Of a stretch of DNA of 64,000 nt, positions 1-11,198 are shown in pieces. Origin of the DNA: Isoetes taiwanensis (lineage: Eukaryota > Streptophyta > Lycopodiopsida > Isoetales > Isoetaceae); NCBI GenBank assembly GCA_021234155.1, contig JAJEKV010000014.1:15720872-15784871 (forward strand), given 5' to 3'. A program made the translations under genes and the position numbers. The notes below the pieces were generated by a model that worked only from the letters and a program-made list of their open reading frames with translations, ran no database searches and had not been told where the DNA came from. Position 1 is the first letter of the stretch. Every line of letters begins with the position of its first letter.

Positions 1-2842
1 CATAACGAGCAATCCATTTTGCCATTGGTGCCGAATTGTAAAGAAGAAATTGATTAACCTTAATGATCATATCAGGCGGAAATGACTTACGCATACCATT
101 GCCTTACGCCACTACCCCACAATCTTTCGTCCCCTTCATCACTCCATAAGTTTAGGTGCATCCGGATGTACGGCGGAAATATATTCTGTCATATAGAAAA
201 GTGACTCTTTCGCAAGCCATCCCTCTGCCATACTACCTTCAGGACGTGCTCTTTGACGCACCATATCCTTCAATACCTTCATAAACCTTTCCAAGAAAAA
301 CATCCATCTCGCATGTACAGTTCCCGCGAGCTCCACTTCCTCAATAAGATGTACCAAAAGATGGGTTTGACTGTCAAGAAAGCTCGTAGGAAACTCCTTC
401 TCCAACAAGCAACATGCCTCTGCCATTTTCACTTTCATCTCTTCAATTTCGTCTTTCGGTATAGGTTTTTTACACATCAACCTATGAGGTCCAAAAAAAA
501 AAAAAAAAAAAAAAACTTAGCCACAAATAAAATAGACGGGGGACCACTAAATCAACATGGGTAACAACCTTATGACCTTTGATAGGGCACTTATTGCCTC
601 CAATGGTCCCTTGTCTAAAACTCCCCTAAAGGTCAGGGGCATGAAGAACTGCATGATCCAAACACCAAATATAAGTATGGGTTACATTTAATAGTAGTGC
701 ATATATGTGGACTTCAATTGCTTACATGCAAGAACTTATGCCAGTCATGGGACTTTAAACCAGTCAGCTCCCCAGTACTTGTGAATGCGGTTCGCAATGA
801 TTGCATAACAAGTTGGTGTTCTAAGGGCCCTTAAATCATCATAAATAGCTCGATGGTCAGCCCTAGCAATAACCCATTTTGCCGGAGGAAGTGGTTGCCC
901 TTCACCTCGGATCCATGCCTCTTTCTTTGTATTACTTACCTTAAGGTCCATCCTGGCATTTGTTGTGTCTTTTTGACCAAATACATGCTTCCATAAAGAG
1001 TTTCCCACGTTCTTGAAGATATGCATCGGGTCTAAAAGGTGTTGAATCAATAGGTCGGTCCAATATGGTAGTCTATAAAAAACAGACTTCCTTTTCATAT
1101 TGGCAGTAAAGACTTCCTCCTCCGCGGCTTCCTCGCCACAACTATACAATTCCTCATCCTCACTGTCTAGGTCGGCTACGACCTCCTCAGCTGCAGGTGC
1201 CCCCCTGCTTGCGGAGTTTCTCCCTCTTCCTTCTTATCCCAACGCTCACCCCATTCTCGTATGGTAATTCTGCTTGGTGGTTCTGTATAGTCTACAGTGC
1301 CATCGAATTGTGCACGCTGCTTTCTGAAGGGGTGCGTGAGCGGCAAATACTTCCTAAAACCCTCGTATACTACTTTCTTCAGATGCTTAGAGTGACGGTG
1401 CTGCAACTTTTCCCCACATATCATGCAAGGGAAGTGCCCCGATGTCTTAAACCCAGAACACTCGGCAAGCCCAGGAAAGTCATGCATAGTCCACAATAGT
1501 ATACCTCTAAGATTAAAAACGCCATTTTTATGTGCATCGTAGACCTGAATACCTGTGTTCCACAAAGGCAGTAACTCATCCACAATTATTCTTAGGTACA
1601 CATCTAAATTACTTGGTTTTTTCTTCCCAGGTATCAATAAAGTCATAATAATATGCCCACTCTTCATCAACAACCATGGGGGTATGTTGTAGTTCACTAT
1701 CATCACTGGCCATGTAGACCATGCAGTCGATTGTGTACCATATGGGTTTACGCCATCGGTGGCCAGGCCCAAATGCACGTTACGTGGTTCTTTTCCAAAG
1801 TCAGGCCATGTCGCATCGACATGCTTCCAAGCTGCATTGTCGCTCGGGACTCGCATCACATCATCACTAGATGCATGTATAGCCGTGAAGTCCATTAGGC
1901 TAGCCAATGTCTTGCAACGGAACATCAACTTTAACCTATAGAATAAATTATAGGCAACATATAAGTACCGAAAATAAGTGAATTTACAACTATTTGTAAG
2001 AAGGGGTGATGCATATACCTTGGGATTATTGGAAAGTGTCGAATAACCTTCTGAGGTACCGTTTTTCCCTTTAGGTCATTCCTGTATCTCGGTTCATTAC
2101 ATACGAGACAATGAGTGGACTTCTCATGCTCGGCAGGGGGATAGAAGATTATACAATCATTTGGACATGCATGTATGACTTTATAACCAAGGCCGGTCGC
2201 TTGAATCATTTTCTTAACTTGAGATCTGTCGGTAGGCATATTGTTCTTCTCTGGAAGGATCTTCTCGTGCAATAACCTGCGCATCTAAGAGTGGTAAGAT
2301 AAAAGATGGAGATGGTGGTAAGATAGAAAGACTTGATAAGTATGTCACCTCAATAGAGCAGAGACACTTGCATTGCTCCACTTGAACTTGGTTTGGAGAT
2401 TGAGAATTAGCAGGCACACCGACAAACGAGAGGTTCGAGACGCAGGAAATAACTGCGTTTCTGCTTCGATAACAATAGGGTCATCGTCAGTACGACCAAT
2501 CCTCGAAGGGTATCCCACATCTTCTGCCATATCCTCTCCACCACCATCCTCGACATCATCTAAATCAATATCAGGTAATTCTTGAAGAGCCTGCAACATA
2601 TCGAGCATCGGCTCGTCACGAAAGACTTCGTTCTCGGGTTCGTCAATAGTTTCATCCTCTTCATATTGATCGTATGCAATATCTTCATATTGGTGCGCTC
2701 TGGCTTGAAATTCACGACGATAGGTTTCCCTTTGTCTGTAACTTAGAACTAATGGATCGGGATGGAGACCGCTCTGAATGAGTTCATTAAACAGGAGTAA
2801 CGTATTAACCATCATAACATGATTGCAAATTAAACGGGAGTG
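1..2842 (-). mobile_element. CACTA (En/Spm) DNA transposon, coding part, cut by window edge
   Basis: The stretch holds, on the minus strand, the ordered domains of a CACTA TNP2 transposase (acidic linker, TNP2 core, DUF4218). The element continues beyond base 1. Its right edge is taken at 2842, where a sequence reading CACTCCCGTTTAAT on the minus strand starts with the CACT typical of this superfamily. No matching left terminus or target duplication is visible, so the boundary is tentative. Confidence 0.75.
139..2815 (-). pseudogene. TNP2-type CACTA transposase, decayed, multi-exon
   Basis: This would encode the transposase that moves CACTA elements. In minus-strand order I see an acidic linker (2400-2700, rich in D and E), the TNP2 start (ACPNDCIIFY near 2160), the TNP2 core with NVHLGLATDGVNPYG and LLWTMHDFPG (1176-1935), a block with LLDPMHIFKNV (745-1149) and a DUF4218 domain (LVHLIEEVEL...RWMFFLERFMKVLK, 139-480). 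Two introns can be placed precisely, at 2277-2348 and 1936-2018; both have GT-AG ends and keep the frame. A frameshift lies at a six-C run (G run on the coding strand) near 1200, and another near 748 before a SHDWHKFLH motif. The first ATG in frame is at 2813-2815, only about 25 bases from the presumed terminus. The N-terminal transposase-associated zinc domain is absent here but may be the one at 12.5-12.8 kb. Family assignment is firm; non-functionality follows from the frameshifts. Confidence 0.88.
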
Positions 2843-2870
2843 TTGCAGCACTCCCGTTTCAAAGATTCCC
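2829..2870. repeat. Back-to-back terminal repeats: inverted CACTCCCGTTT motifs
   Basis: AAACGGGAGTG and CACTCCCGTTT face away from each other with only TTGCAG between them (2843-2848). Reading outwards, each starts with CACT. The rightward copy continues CAAAGATTCCCTT, which recurs inverted at the other end of the segment near 11.51 kb. I read this as the junction of a leftward CACTA terminus with a rightward element terminus. Confidence 0.55.
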
Positions 2871-3169
2871 TTGAAAAAAACAGCCTGATCTAGAAAATGA
2901 CACTTTTTTCCTTCTAATTGGGAATTCCAATAGGCTTAATTTTTTTTTACCTCCTTTTTGGCCCCCTAGTGTAAAAGAACTTGGATTTTGCCAAAACCAA
3001 CACTTGAAAAGGGAAGAATTTAGGCATGCTTTTGTATTCTGAAAAAGTACTATCTTGAAAACACCAGAATGTAGTAAATAAAATAATTATTATATAATGA
3101 AGTGTTTCAATGACACAATTTGTAACATCACATGGTGGTCAGTATTAATGTTTTTTTGGAAAAGACAGA

Positions 3170-6100
3170 CTAAAGGTCCAAATCGAAGTCTTCATCATGC
3201 TTTTTGCTTGTTTCTGCTGTGCCAGATTCTGTAGTCTGATCCTTTTCTTGTGCCTTACCCTTGTCTACTTCTGCAGTGTCTTCAGGAATGGTAGCTAGTG
3301 CCACTTCTTTCAGCTCTGCAAAAGTAGCTTCATCCTCTAAAGAGCTAGTGAATGGAGGCTGTATCTCAGAAGAGGTCAGCTTGGCAAAATCGGATGAGGA
3401 TTTGGCCCCTAACTCTTGGTGCTCATCTGGTAGGGTAGGCAAGGCTGCCAATCTCATCTTGATGAATTGCACAGCTTCTTTATCAATGTCCACTGCTACA
3501 CAATTCCGGCCCTTCCTAAGTGCACAAGCTATTGTTGTACCAGAGCCAGAGAAGGCATCAAGCACCCAATCTCCTGGACGTGAAAACATGTCTAGGAGAT
3601 GGTTGATTAGCTTTTGAGGCTTCTGGTAGTGATTAACAATTCTACCTTGTGCACTAGGGTCCTGTAGCTTTTGAAGCACAAAACCTGGAAATTCCAACAC
3701 ATTAGAAAAAATTCGGCATGTTTCTTTGTGTTAAAATGCTCCATGGTGCGTTTTTCCATGAAACTCCAAGTAAGCAACATGGAGGTATTCAACCTTACTC
3801 GGCAACCTCGCCCGCCCGCCATGGTAGTTTATATTTGTTTTGTACTGTAGAAATTAGAGTGGTGTCACTAACTAAAACGAAGAACAAAAACAAACAAAGA
3901 GAACAAGTCAAAGGCAATTATATTCGGAATAGAATAATCAAAACAAAAAAGAAACAAGCCCAACGTATTCGGAATAAAAGTACTCATCAAACCAAATTCT
4001 CATAACCAGCTTGCTTTTAATCGGGATCCGAAGTGATTTTTAAACGTGGACTCCACAAGGCCAGATTGCATGCTCGAGTGAAACACGACAAGACGCCAGT
4101 GCTTGGCCGTTGTGACTTGTTTGATGCCGTCGACGAAAGCGTTAAACTCTGAAAATTTAAAAGGCTGATCGTCGTAACGGCTGTCCTTTAGCTTAAAGCC
4201 ATAAGGAAGGTCCGCAATCACCAGTGTGAAATCCTGTGGCTTTACTGTCCCAACCAATTTAGTGCAGTCCCCGTGAATGATGGAAAACAAATTATTTTGG
4301 TCAAACAAATTAAACTTTTCATAGTCAGAAGGCTCCACATCTAGAGTTCTCCTCTCTGCCAGTGTTCTTTCTTCCCGTGCCAGTCTGACGAGGTGCATGA
4401 AACCTTCTGGCAGGTCCTTATTTTTCTTCTTGTTCTGCAAACAAAGGGGAGATTGAGACAGAGACAAGTAAAGTATGACGTGTTTAGTCAGCGTACCCAT
4501 CCTTCAAAATTTGGTGCGTCTTTGAAGCATATTCGTCGGATGTAGCTACGGGATAAAGCTCCTTGCACCTCTCCCACGTCTCCACGTTGAGTTGCTCCAT
4601 CAGACATGTCTGGCAGGTGATAACATTTTTTTGGCTGGAAAGAAAACCACAACCTTTTTAGCAGTTGAAAAGAGAAAACGTGAAGTAAACTATCTTCCTG
4701 CCACCTAAAGTTATTCTAGAATACAAGCGCTGTAAACAATATTTTTCTTGTTGCAGCAGTGTATTCCAGAATACTGATATGGTCTATGGGGTATGGGATA
4801 AAGCCTGGAAAGGTTGGGGCCTATTGGATAACGATTTCCTAGAAGGATCCGCCCTTTTGGTGCGTTGGTTATTACTAGAGGTGCTAGTGCGTAACATTTG
4901 GTATCAGAGCGAGGGTTCGATCCTCGGGGGATGCAATCCCTATGGGTTATGTGCTAAGGACCTTCAGTTTACAAATGCAATGTGCAATGCCTTATCCCTA
5001 TCCCCTTGGCCAACTGGTAAAGGGGCAATTGCTTGGTGATAGGTCCCTTCTTAGGCATCTTCTAGACCACGCACCCTTGTGCGTTGCATCTCCTCCCCCT
5101 TGACTTTGCAGCAGCCCTCTGCTGCCAAGGTACTTTGGAGGTCCTTAGCACATAACCCATAGGGATTGCATCCCCCGAGGATCGAACCCTCGCTCTGATA
5201 CCAAATGTTACGCACTAGCACCTCTAGTAATAACCAACGCACCAAAAGGGCGGATCCTTCTAGGAAATCGTTATCCAATAGGCCCCAACCTTTCCAGGCT
5301 TTATCCCATACCCCATAGACCATATCAAATACACTTTAACTGCAAAGAAGGAGCGAAAGTGTATTCTGGAATACACTTCTACAACGCAACAAGTTAGAGT
5401 GTGTATTCCAGAATACGTTTTCGCTGACTCAAAGGAGTAAAAGTGTATTCTGGAATACACTTTAACACTACAAGAAGTGAGAAGGTTGTATTCTGGAATA
5501 CACTTTCGTTTCCTCGAGGGTGAAAAAGCATTTCCAGGAGCACCAGATTGCTGTTATCTGGAGGAAATTGTAGAATTCAACAAGTGAAAAGGCAGCAATG
5601 ATTGTAATGCTTACTTGTGCAACTCCTTCGACATTTCCTCGAGTGTGAACTCCTTGTCCACCACCTTTTGCAGAAGCTGTTCTAGTAATTCTGTGTCAGT
5701 GAACCCCTGCATCTCCCTCCAGACAGTGATAGTTATTTCTTTCTTTGGCACATCGCTGCCTTTCTTCTTCTCCGACACCTTTCCCTTACTTTTTAGCTCA
5801 CCGCGCTCAAACATATTAAATATTTCGTTTTGAAGCTCCCAGATCTGCAAACAAAAAAAGAAACTTAGAAGCTAGTTGTACACTAAATCTTATTCTGGAA
5901 TACGCTTGCAACCTTACCCGGCCATCCCTAAACGCTAGCTGAAACCAATTGTCATGACCAATGAGTGATGCCCGTTTGTTCGCCTCGTCGTATTTAAGGC
6001 AACACTCAATGGCACAAGCTTCTTTAAGTTCAAGGGAGTACTGTGGCTTTTTGAGATCCTCTCCGTACTTCTCCTTGAAGATGACATATTCTCTGTGCAT

Positions 6101-7642
6101 GAATCTGATTTTGTCGACAAAGCTCATTTTTAACTTGTACTCGTTGTCAGCGTTGTGAGTGTTGGCAACGATTTTGGCTTCCTCGTCGGTCAAACCACAG
6201 TAGACTGCACAGAGAACAGACAAGTACCTAGGATTCTTTTTTTCTTTGTATAATTGCCTCCTTGCTTTAAAGCTGTGGTTCCCACCCAAAACATAATGCG
6301 TATATGTGTCCGCATTTTCTCTATCGTACTCTGCAGGAGTTGTGCACTGCTCTCTATCAACAAGAACAACAATTGGAGCAACATGTGCATTGGGATTGCT
6401 CCGGATTCTGTCCTTGAGGTTCCTCAGATGGTCTGCATATATCTTTCGAACCTGCAGTGGTCGTTCACCAGCTTCATTTTTTGGAGGAAGCTTCATAGAT
6501 GTGACCGGCAAATAAATGACACCTTGCACAAATTTGTGCAGGTTTATCTCTTCCATTTTTTCTGCTGTTTTATCAACTTTTTTTTCTTTGATGGCAACGC
6601 CAGGTGCTTTGCCTTTCCCCTTCTTCTTCTTGTGTGCATCCTCAGGAGCATCTTCTGTTTCAATGATATCCGTTTTTCTTTTCTTAGGCTCTTTAGCAGC
6701 TATGGTTTGCCTCTGCTTCTTTGACGGTGGTGGAGGTGGCTGCTCTTCCGAACCTGATGAACTCACGGATGGGCTCGCAGACCGTGATGGACTCCCTGAT
6801 AAATTCCCTTGATCTTCCTCTTCCACGTGCTCGGAGTCGCTGTAGGGGAACTCCTCGCTTTGTGAGCTACGAACGGCATTGATTATGGACGCAAGCGATC
6901 TCTTGTTCAAATAGTGAGAACAATACTTATAAAGTGCCGGTGGATTTACTTTCACCAATCTAAAATAGGCTTCATCAACATGAATGAAACCTTGAGATGT
7001 CGCGAAAGACAGTCTCCCGCGTTGTCCCGACTCCCCAGCTACTTCACTCACAGCTTGAATGGTTCCCATGCAGACAAATTCTCTGTCATCGTACCTCTTT
7101 GAACCAGCACTCCGACAGACATGTAAGAACGTAAGGGTGCTGTACTTTCCACCTGTACCCCTTGTGAAGAACCACTGAGTTTGGTAGTTCTCGTAAATCG
7201 CAGGCGTATCAGTTTCTTCAACCCATCTCTGTGGGTGCGGTTTCTGACCGATTTTAATGGTCTTCTTCTGTTGTTTCTTGCTGCCATCTTGCCTGTACAA
7301 AATGTGTGTAAAAACTTCTTTTTAGTGAAAACACTGGCATCAAAACTATTCCAGAATACAAAATGACTTGAGAAAATGACAAAAAGAGTACAAAAAGAGG
7401 ATAAAATGACCAAAACAACAATGCTTCCTTGACCAAAAAACAGGCCGAAACATGTCTAGAAAGCAGAGAAAACGCCCTAAATTCAAGAAAAAATTCAAAA
7501 GAATCGTCCTTCAAAAACCTAAAGTCACTAAAGTGTATTCCGGAATACACTTTCGCATTCGCGCTAAGGCGAAAGTGTATTCCAGAATAAGAAACAAACT
7601 AAAAAATGATGGTACGTTGTACTTAGTTGCTCACCTGTCCAT
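3170..7642 (-). CDS. ParB-like domain fused to N4-cytosine/N6-adenine DNA methyltransferase, intron-containing
   Basis: Predicted to transfer a methyl group from S-adenosylmethionine to an exocyclic amino group of DNA. I place coding exons at 7635-7642 (ATG GAC AG), 5918-7292, 5615-5844, about 4500-4634, about 4014-4434 and 3170-3806; nearly all junctions have GT-AG ends and keep frame. The large exon holds an N-terminal segment, a Ser/Pro and Lys-rich linker, then a ParB/sulfiredoxin-like domain with YVLGGNHSFKARRQL. A CxxC motif follows (ITCQTCLMEQ). The methyltransferase has catalytic motif IV as VIADLPYG and the SAM-binding motif VLDAFSGSGTT after QKPQKLINHLL. This IV-before-I order is that of beta-class amino-methyltransferases. 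The C-terminus is acidic. ParB-methyltransferase fusions are common in bacteria and phages, but the introns argue against contamination. A TAA at 3731-3733 interrupts the last exon between the two motifs, and I could not reconcile phase between the fourth and fifth exons. This copy may be dead. Confidence 0.8.
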
Positions 7643-7917
7643 GTCTTCTCTATGTGGAACGGAATACAGTCTCTGAATATTATATTGGAGGCGCTGGCGC
7701 TGGCGACTTGAGCTCAGAGACTGGAATACGCAACTGAAGGCGCCAAAATTTCCTTTTAAAGGTGTCCATTCCGTCTTGCTCGTTTTCTATGTGAAGTGGA
7801 ATACGTTTGGCCTTACTGTTCTGCTCTAGTGTATTCGGGAATAGCTTTTAGTTTGCCTTTCGCTTAATTGTTGCAGGAACTTCTACTTGTACTAGGCGGG
7901 CTTGTATTCTGGAATAA
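4711..7917. repeat. Dispersed palindrome GTGTATTCYRGAATACAC, about 12 copies
   Basis: Clear copies lie at 4711-4724, 4760-4774 (split by the 553-bp insertion), 5357-5378, 5401-5417, 5439-5463, 5487-5502, 5890-5904, 7346-7360, 7530-7553, 7572-7589, 7828-7846 and 7901-7917, with several half-sites around 7660-7810. They occur only in introns of the methyltransferase gene, in its 5' region and in the shared promoter, never in the recognised exons. The best copies extend to AAAGTGTATTC plus its complement. The core TTCnnGAA is also the two-unit form of a heat-shock element. Confidence 0.9.
4775..5327. mobile_element. 553-bp palindromic LTR-type insertion with 5-bp target duplication
   Basis: The unit starts TGATATGG and ends CCATATCA and is flanked by AATAC on both sides (4770-4774 and 5328-5332). 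Its outer ~188 bases are inverted copies with no difference that I can see; each arm translates to the same 60-odd residues. Inside each arm, TGGTATCAGAGCGAGG directly follows a TG...CA segment of about 125 bp. This is an LTR followed by an initiator tRNA-Met primer site. So two 5' ends of a tiny TRIM-like element are joined head to head around a ~175-bp centre. It lies in an intron of the methyltransferase gene. ORFs across it are not genes. Confidence 0.8.
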
Positions 7918-7976
7918 GAAAAGCTCTGCAGTAGAGAAACATTCTCTAAACTCTACACTGTTTTGCAGTTCTTAAG
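7643..7976. promoter_or_regulatory. Shared divergent promoter of the methyltransferase and DUF7869 genes
   Basis: Only 334 bases separate the inferred ATG of the minus-strand methyltransferase gene (7640-7642) from the ATG of the plus-strand gene (7977). The gap holds two palindrome copies (7828-7846, 7901-7917) and several GGAATAC half-sites. The arrangement suggests joint control of the two genes, inferred from position and motif content only. Confidence 0.5.
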
Positions 7977-10900
7977 ATGACAAACCGCTTCGTCAACAAA
8001 CTTCCACCACCTTTCGTTGTCTCAAGCTCGTCTAGTTCTGAGGACACACTCGGGACCAACGTCTTTTCTTCTGAAGACCGGTATTCTCCGACTCCTACCT
8101 CTACTTCATCGTTCTTGCTTCTTGAAGAGACACCGAGTCCAGCACGTAACAGACTTCCACCACCCTTCCAACCGTCACCAAGTCCAGTAGACTTGACACT
8201 GGGATCTCCTTCCAAAGCATCACCACCAGTTCGGAGCATGCTGCCACCACCCTTCGTTCCATCCCCCGGACCTACAGAAGCTCCACAACAAAGGGTGCTC
8301 AAGAACAAGCTACCCCCCCCTTTTGTAGTTTCGCCCCCTTCGTGCAAACATACAAGGAACACAGAAAACACAGAAGACTGTGAGATTCACTACAATTTCT
8401 CTCACCAGGACTTCACTACAAATGAGGACGACGCTCCAGCATGCACTCCTCTTCACACAACAACGGTTGTGACACATGGATTTGCAGAATTCCAGTCCGC
8501 TCTAAAGGAGATGTTTGCAAGAACTCCTTTTCAAGATGGTACAAGAACAGCTGATGCCACAACCTCTTATGGGCCATCACCATCCTTTAACACTGTACCC
8601 CCGCCTATTCCGGGAACAACTTCACGTGGTCTGTTTTCCTCTACAAGCACACCACTCAGGACAGAGGAAGTCACCCCCAGAGTAGAAGTTTCATCAGAAG
8701 ATGAAGACACCAACGAGGAACAAAGAGATTACATGTTCTCCAGCCAATCTTCAAAGAAATTCAAGGTGGATTTTGGTTTGAGGGCTTGCTCCTCTGTAAG
8801 AAGAAGAAATCTTATGGATGAACACAAAATGAGGAGAGTTTTGAGAACTAAATGCTGCTCATTGGGTTGCATCAACAGATTTAACATGGCTAAATTACGA
8901 GCAGTTAGAGACAACTACAGTTCCATGACATTGGCGAACTGAATGCCTACTTAGCTTATCATGTAAGACCAGACCGCAACACCTTCTTGCACTACATTAA
9001 CCGCCAAGAAGTTTGCCGAAATGTTTTATGGTTGTCCACCGTTTAGGGTCCACCGTAATGTCTAGAATACACAAAAGATCGGACAAAAATCCAAAGAATC
9101 GATGATCATTGTGGACCAAGAAGAGTTGTAACCATGCATGCCCCCTTCGCCGTGTCATGGATGGAGAAATATTTTAGAGAAACATGTGAGAAGCTACCTA
9201 ACAGCAACATGTATCATTTAACCGATAACATCACCAAAAAGATGTTTTTAATGAGTACAAAGAGACTTGCACTCAGCTTTTCAAAGACATCTCTTACTCA
9301 CACTTCACCGTGACTGTGGAAAAGTGAATTCGGTCTTGTGAAAATTCCTAGAAAACATAGAATGTCTGTTTGCTCGAGGTGTGCAGAATTAAAGAGTCAA
9401 CGAGAAACTGCAAAGACAGAGGTCGAAAAGAAGTAAGTTTATGTTCTCCAATCTCTCACTTGTTTCGAGAGAAAATGCTCGACCTGATTTCTTTCTACAG
9501 ATATTGTGCAATGTAACCTTGCGACATACATCGTGAACAACAAGCGCCAGAGAGAAGAAAGCTTGCCAAACATAGAAAAAAAGCTCTTGAACGTCCATCG
9601 CAATACATGTCATTTGTGATTGATGGAATGGACAAAAAAAAACAACTCTACCACATTTCTTGAACATTCCTAAAGATGTGCCGGAGGAATGTTTTGTTAA
9701 GGTCCACCTTGTAGGAGCTATGGTCTTCAAAGGAAGTCTAAGGTGCAAAGTATTTTTGACGATCCAAACTTGCATGGTGACCGAACCTCACAATTACAAT
9801 TCTTAACAAGGTCCCAGGCGAAAGCAAGAGCAATTACCACCCGTGCTTTATCTCAGAACTTGACAATACTACAAGGGAGAACAAGAATCAAACACTCTTT
9901 ATGCATCGTGCCATGTTAGTGGAGCTAGGGATCTTTAGAAAAGTGAAGCTCGGTTTCTTACTTGTAGGCCACACTCATGATCGATTGACCAAATGTTCAA
10001 AGAGATTTTCAGGCGCTTTAGAAGGAAGAAGGCTTTTCTGTCTTCCTTCTTTAGTCCGAATTATTGAAGATTCTTACACTCCTACTCCAAAGTGGTCGAT
10101 CTTCTTAAAGAGATTGCTGATTTCGAGAGAGTTTGTTTTCTCTCAACGCTCAAACAGAGAACAAGTCTGTGAACAAGTTGAATGATCTCACCTTTCAACA
10201 TCATATCAAGTTCTACTTGAAGGATGGCCAAAGCTTCTTACGGGGAAGAAGTATACCACAACTAAGGACCTGGAGTCCACCAGGAGGGATTACGCTTCCT
10301 TAAACATATTCCGACACTTCCTTCATAGAACGCGGTCCGAGCAACTTCCTCTCAAAAATCCTAAGGAGTCCAAGGTAAGAAAAGTACCCCGAGTCATCCT
10401 TAAAAGCCATTGAAAATGGAATTTCCTCAGCTTTAAGTACTTCTTAGAAGAAGATCGGATGTGGTGGAGTAATTTCTTTCTTGAATGAAAAATTGTTGTA
10501 CAAAATATAGCTCTAAGACAGTTGCAAGAACCATTTCAATGGCCTAACACCTTCCATCAACCCCAAAGCACCAAGCGTGTCCAAGCAAAGGCTACATTTG
10601 CACCGCAAGAGAAGACGAGGAGGACCGAGTCATGTATCTCGGACCAAGACGCAGGAATGAGCCTCAAGGTAATATCACAGAAATTACCAAAGGTATGCTA
10701 ATTGCTCTTCCGACTGAGGAGGATGACAAAGGTCGATCGTTCTGGATAGCAAAAGTGCTTGACACAGTCAAGGAGGAAGGCTTAGTCACTAAACTCAAGA
10801 TTCATTGGCTTGCAACACGCTCAGAAAATGCTTTTGAAGGTAGATATGAGTTAGAAATGAGAAGCCAAGGAAAAGGGAGAAAGTCCAAGAAGGTGGGTTG

Positions 10901-11198
10901 TAGGGACGAGCTGAACCTTAATGACGTGACTATATTGTGCTATGATTTTAAATTGAAATCTGACAATCGTCTACGCCAGAAGACTATCAATTTGCTTAAA
11001 AAAGCTTGTAATTACGAAGAAGATGATGAAGAAGGTGGTGACAATGCTTCACCGTCTGTTGATAGTGATGAGGAAGATAACTCAAGCACTTCCTCGAGTG
11101 ACAGTGAAAGAAGTGAAGGTGATGACGATGGCATAAATGAATACGAAGACGTCCTGGATCCCTCTCTCATCACTCCTCACACTTTTGCACATAACTGA
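7977..11198 (+). pseudogene. DUF7869-type transposase-like protein, multiply disrupted
   Basis: The first 321 residues (7977-8942) are open. LPPPF repeats start at residues 9, 60, 89 and 112, followed by an acidic Ser-rich region and a Cys cluster (KCCSLGCINRF near residue 290). Past the stop at 8940-8942 the homology continues in shifting frames: ISYSHFTV and IPRKHRMSVCSRCAEL near 9290-9400, FVIDGMDKKK near 9610, ELDNTTRENKNQ near 9870 and LGFLLVGHTHD near 9950. These are the conserved Asp/His blocks of plant DUF7869 proteins, thought to derive from transposases. The C-terminal piece (10632-11198) has a GRSFWIAKVLD segment typical of the family's tail, then an acidic Ser-rich end. At least four frame changes make it a pseudogene. 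It is divergent from the methyltransferase and would be the mobilising protein of the element. Confidence 0.72.

Noticed and set aside
3731-3733. Premature stops corrected by U-to-C RNA editing
   Set aside because: U-to-C editing is known from organelles of ferns and hornworts, but this DNA is nuclear. Deamination in repeats is simpler.
4903-4935. Possible tRNA gene (GGTTCGATCC box B)
   Set aside because: The tRNA similarity is the complement of a tRNA 3' end directly after an LTR, i.e. a primer-binding site. No acceptor stem or anticodon arm.
4779-5323. Two identical-looking ORFs on opposite strands
   Set aside because: They are translations of the inverted LTR arms of the 553-bp insertion. 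The sequence is LTR and primer site, not protein-coding.
5466-5477. CACTACAAGAAG as a CACTA terminus
   Set aside because: It matches the typical CACTA end but has no partner or adjoining element structure. It lies among the palindromes within the methyltransferase gene.
3170-7642. Bacterial contamination as source of the methyltransferase
   Set aside because: The gene has GT-AG introns that restore the frame and is embedded among plant transposons.
7946-8371. Minus-strand ORF with GGGS repeats
   Set aside because: It is the antisense of the LPPPF repeats. The plus-strand frame is longer and continues into known DUF7869 blocks.
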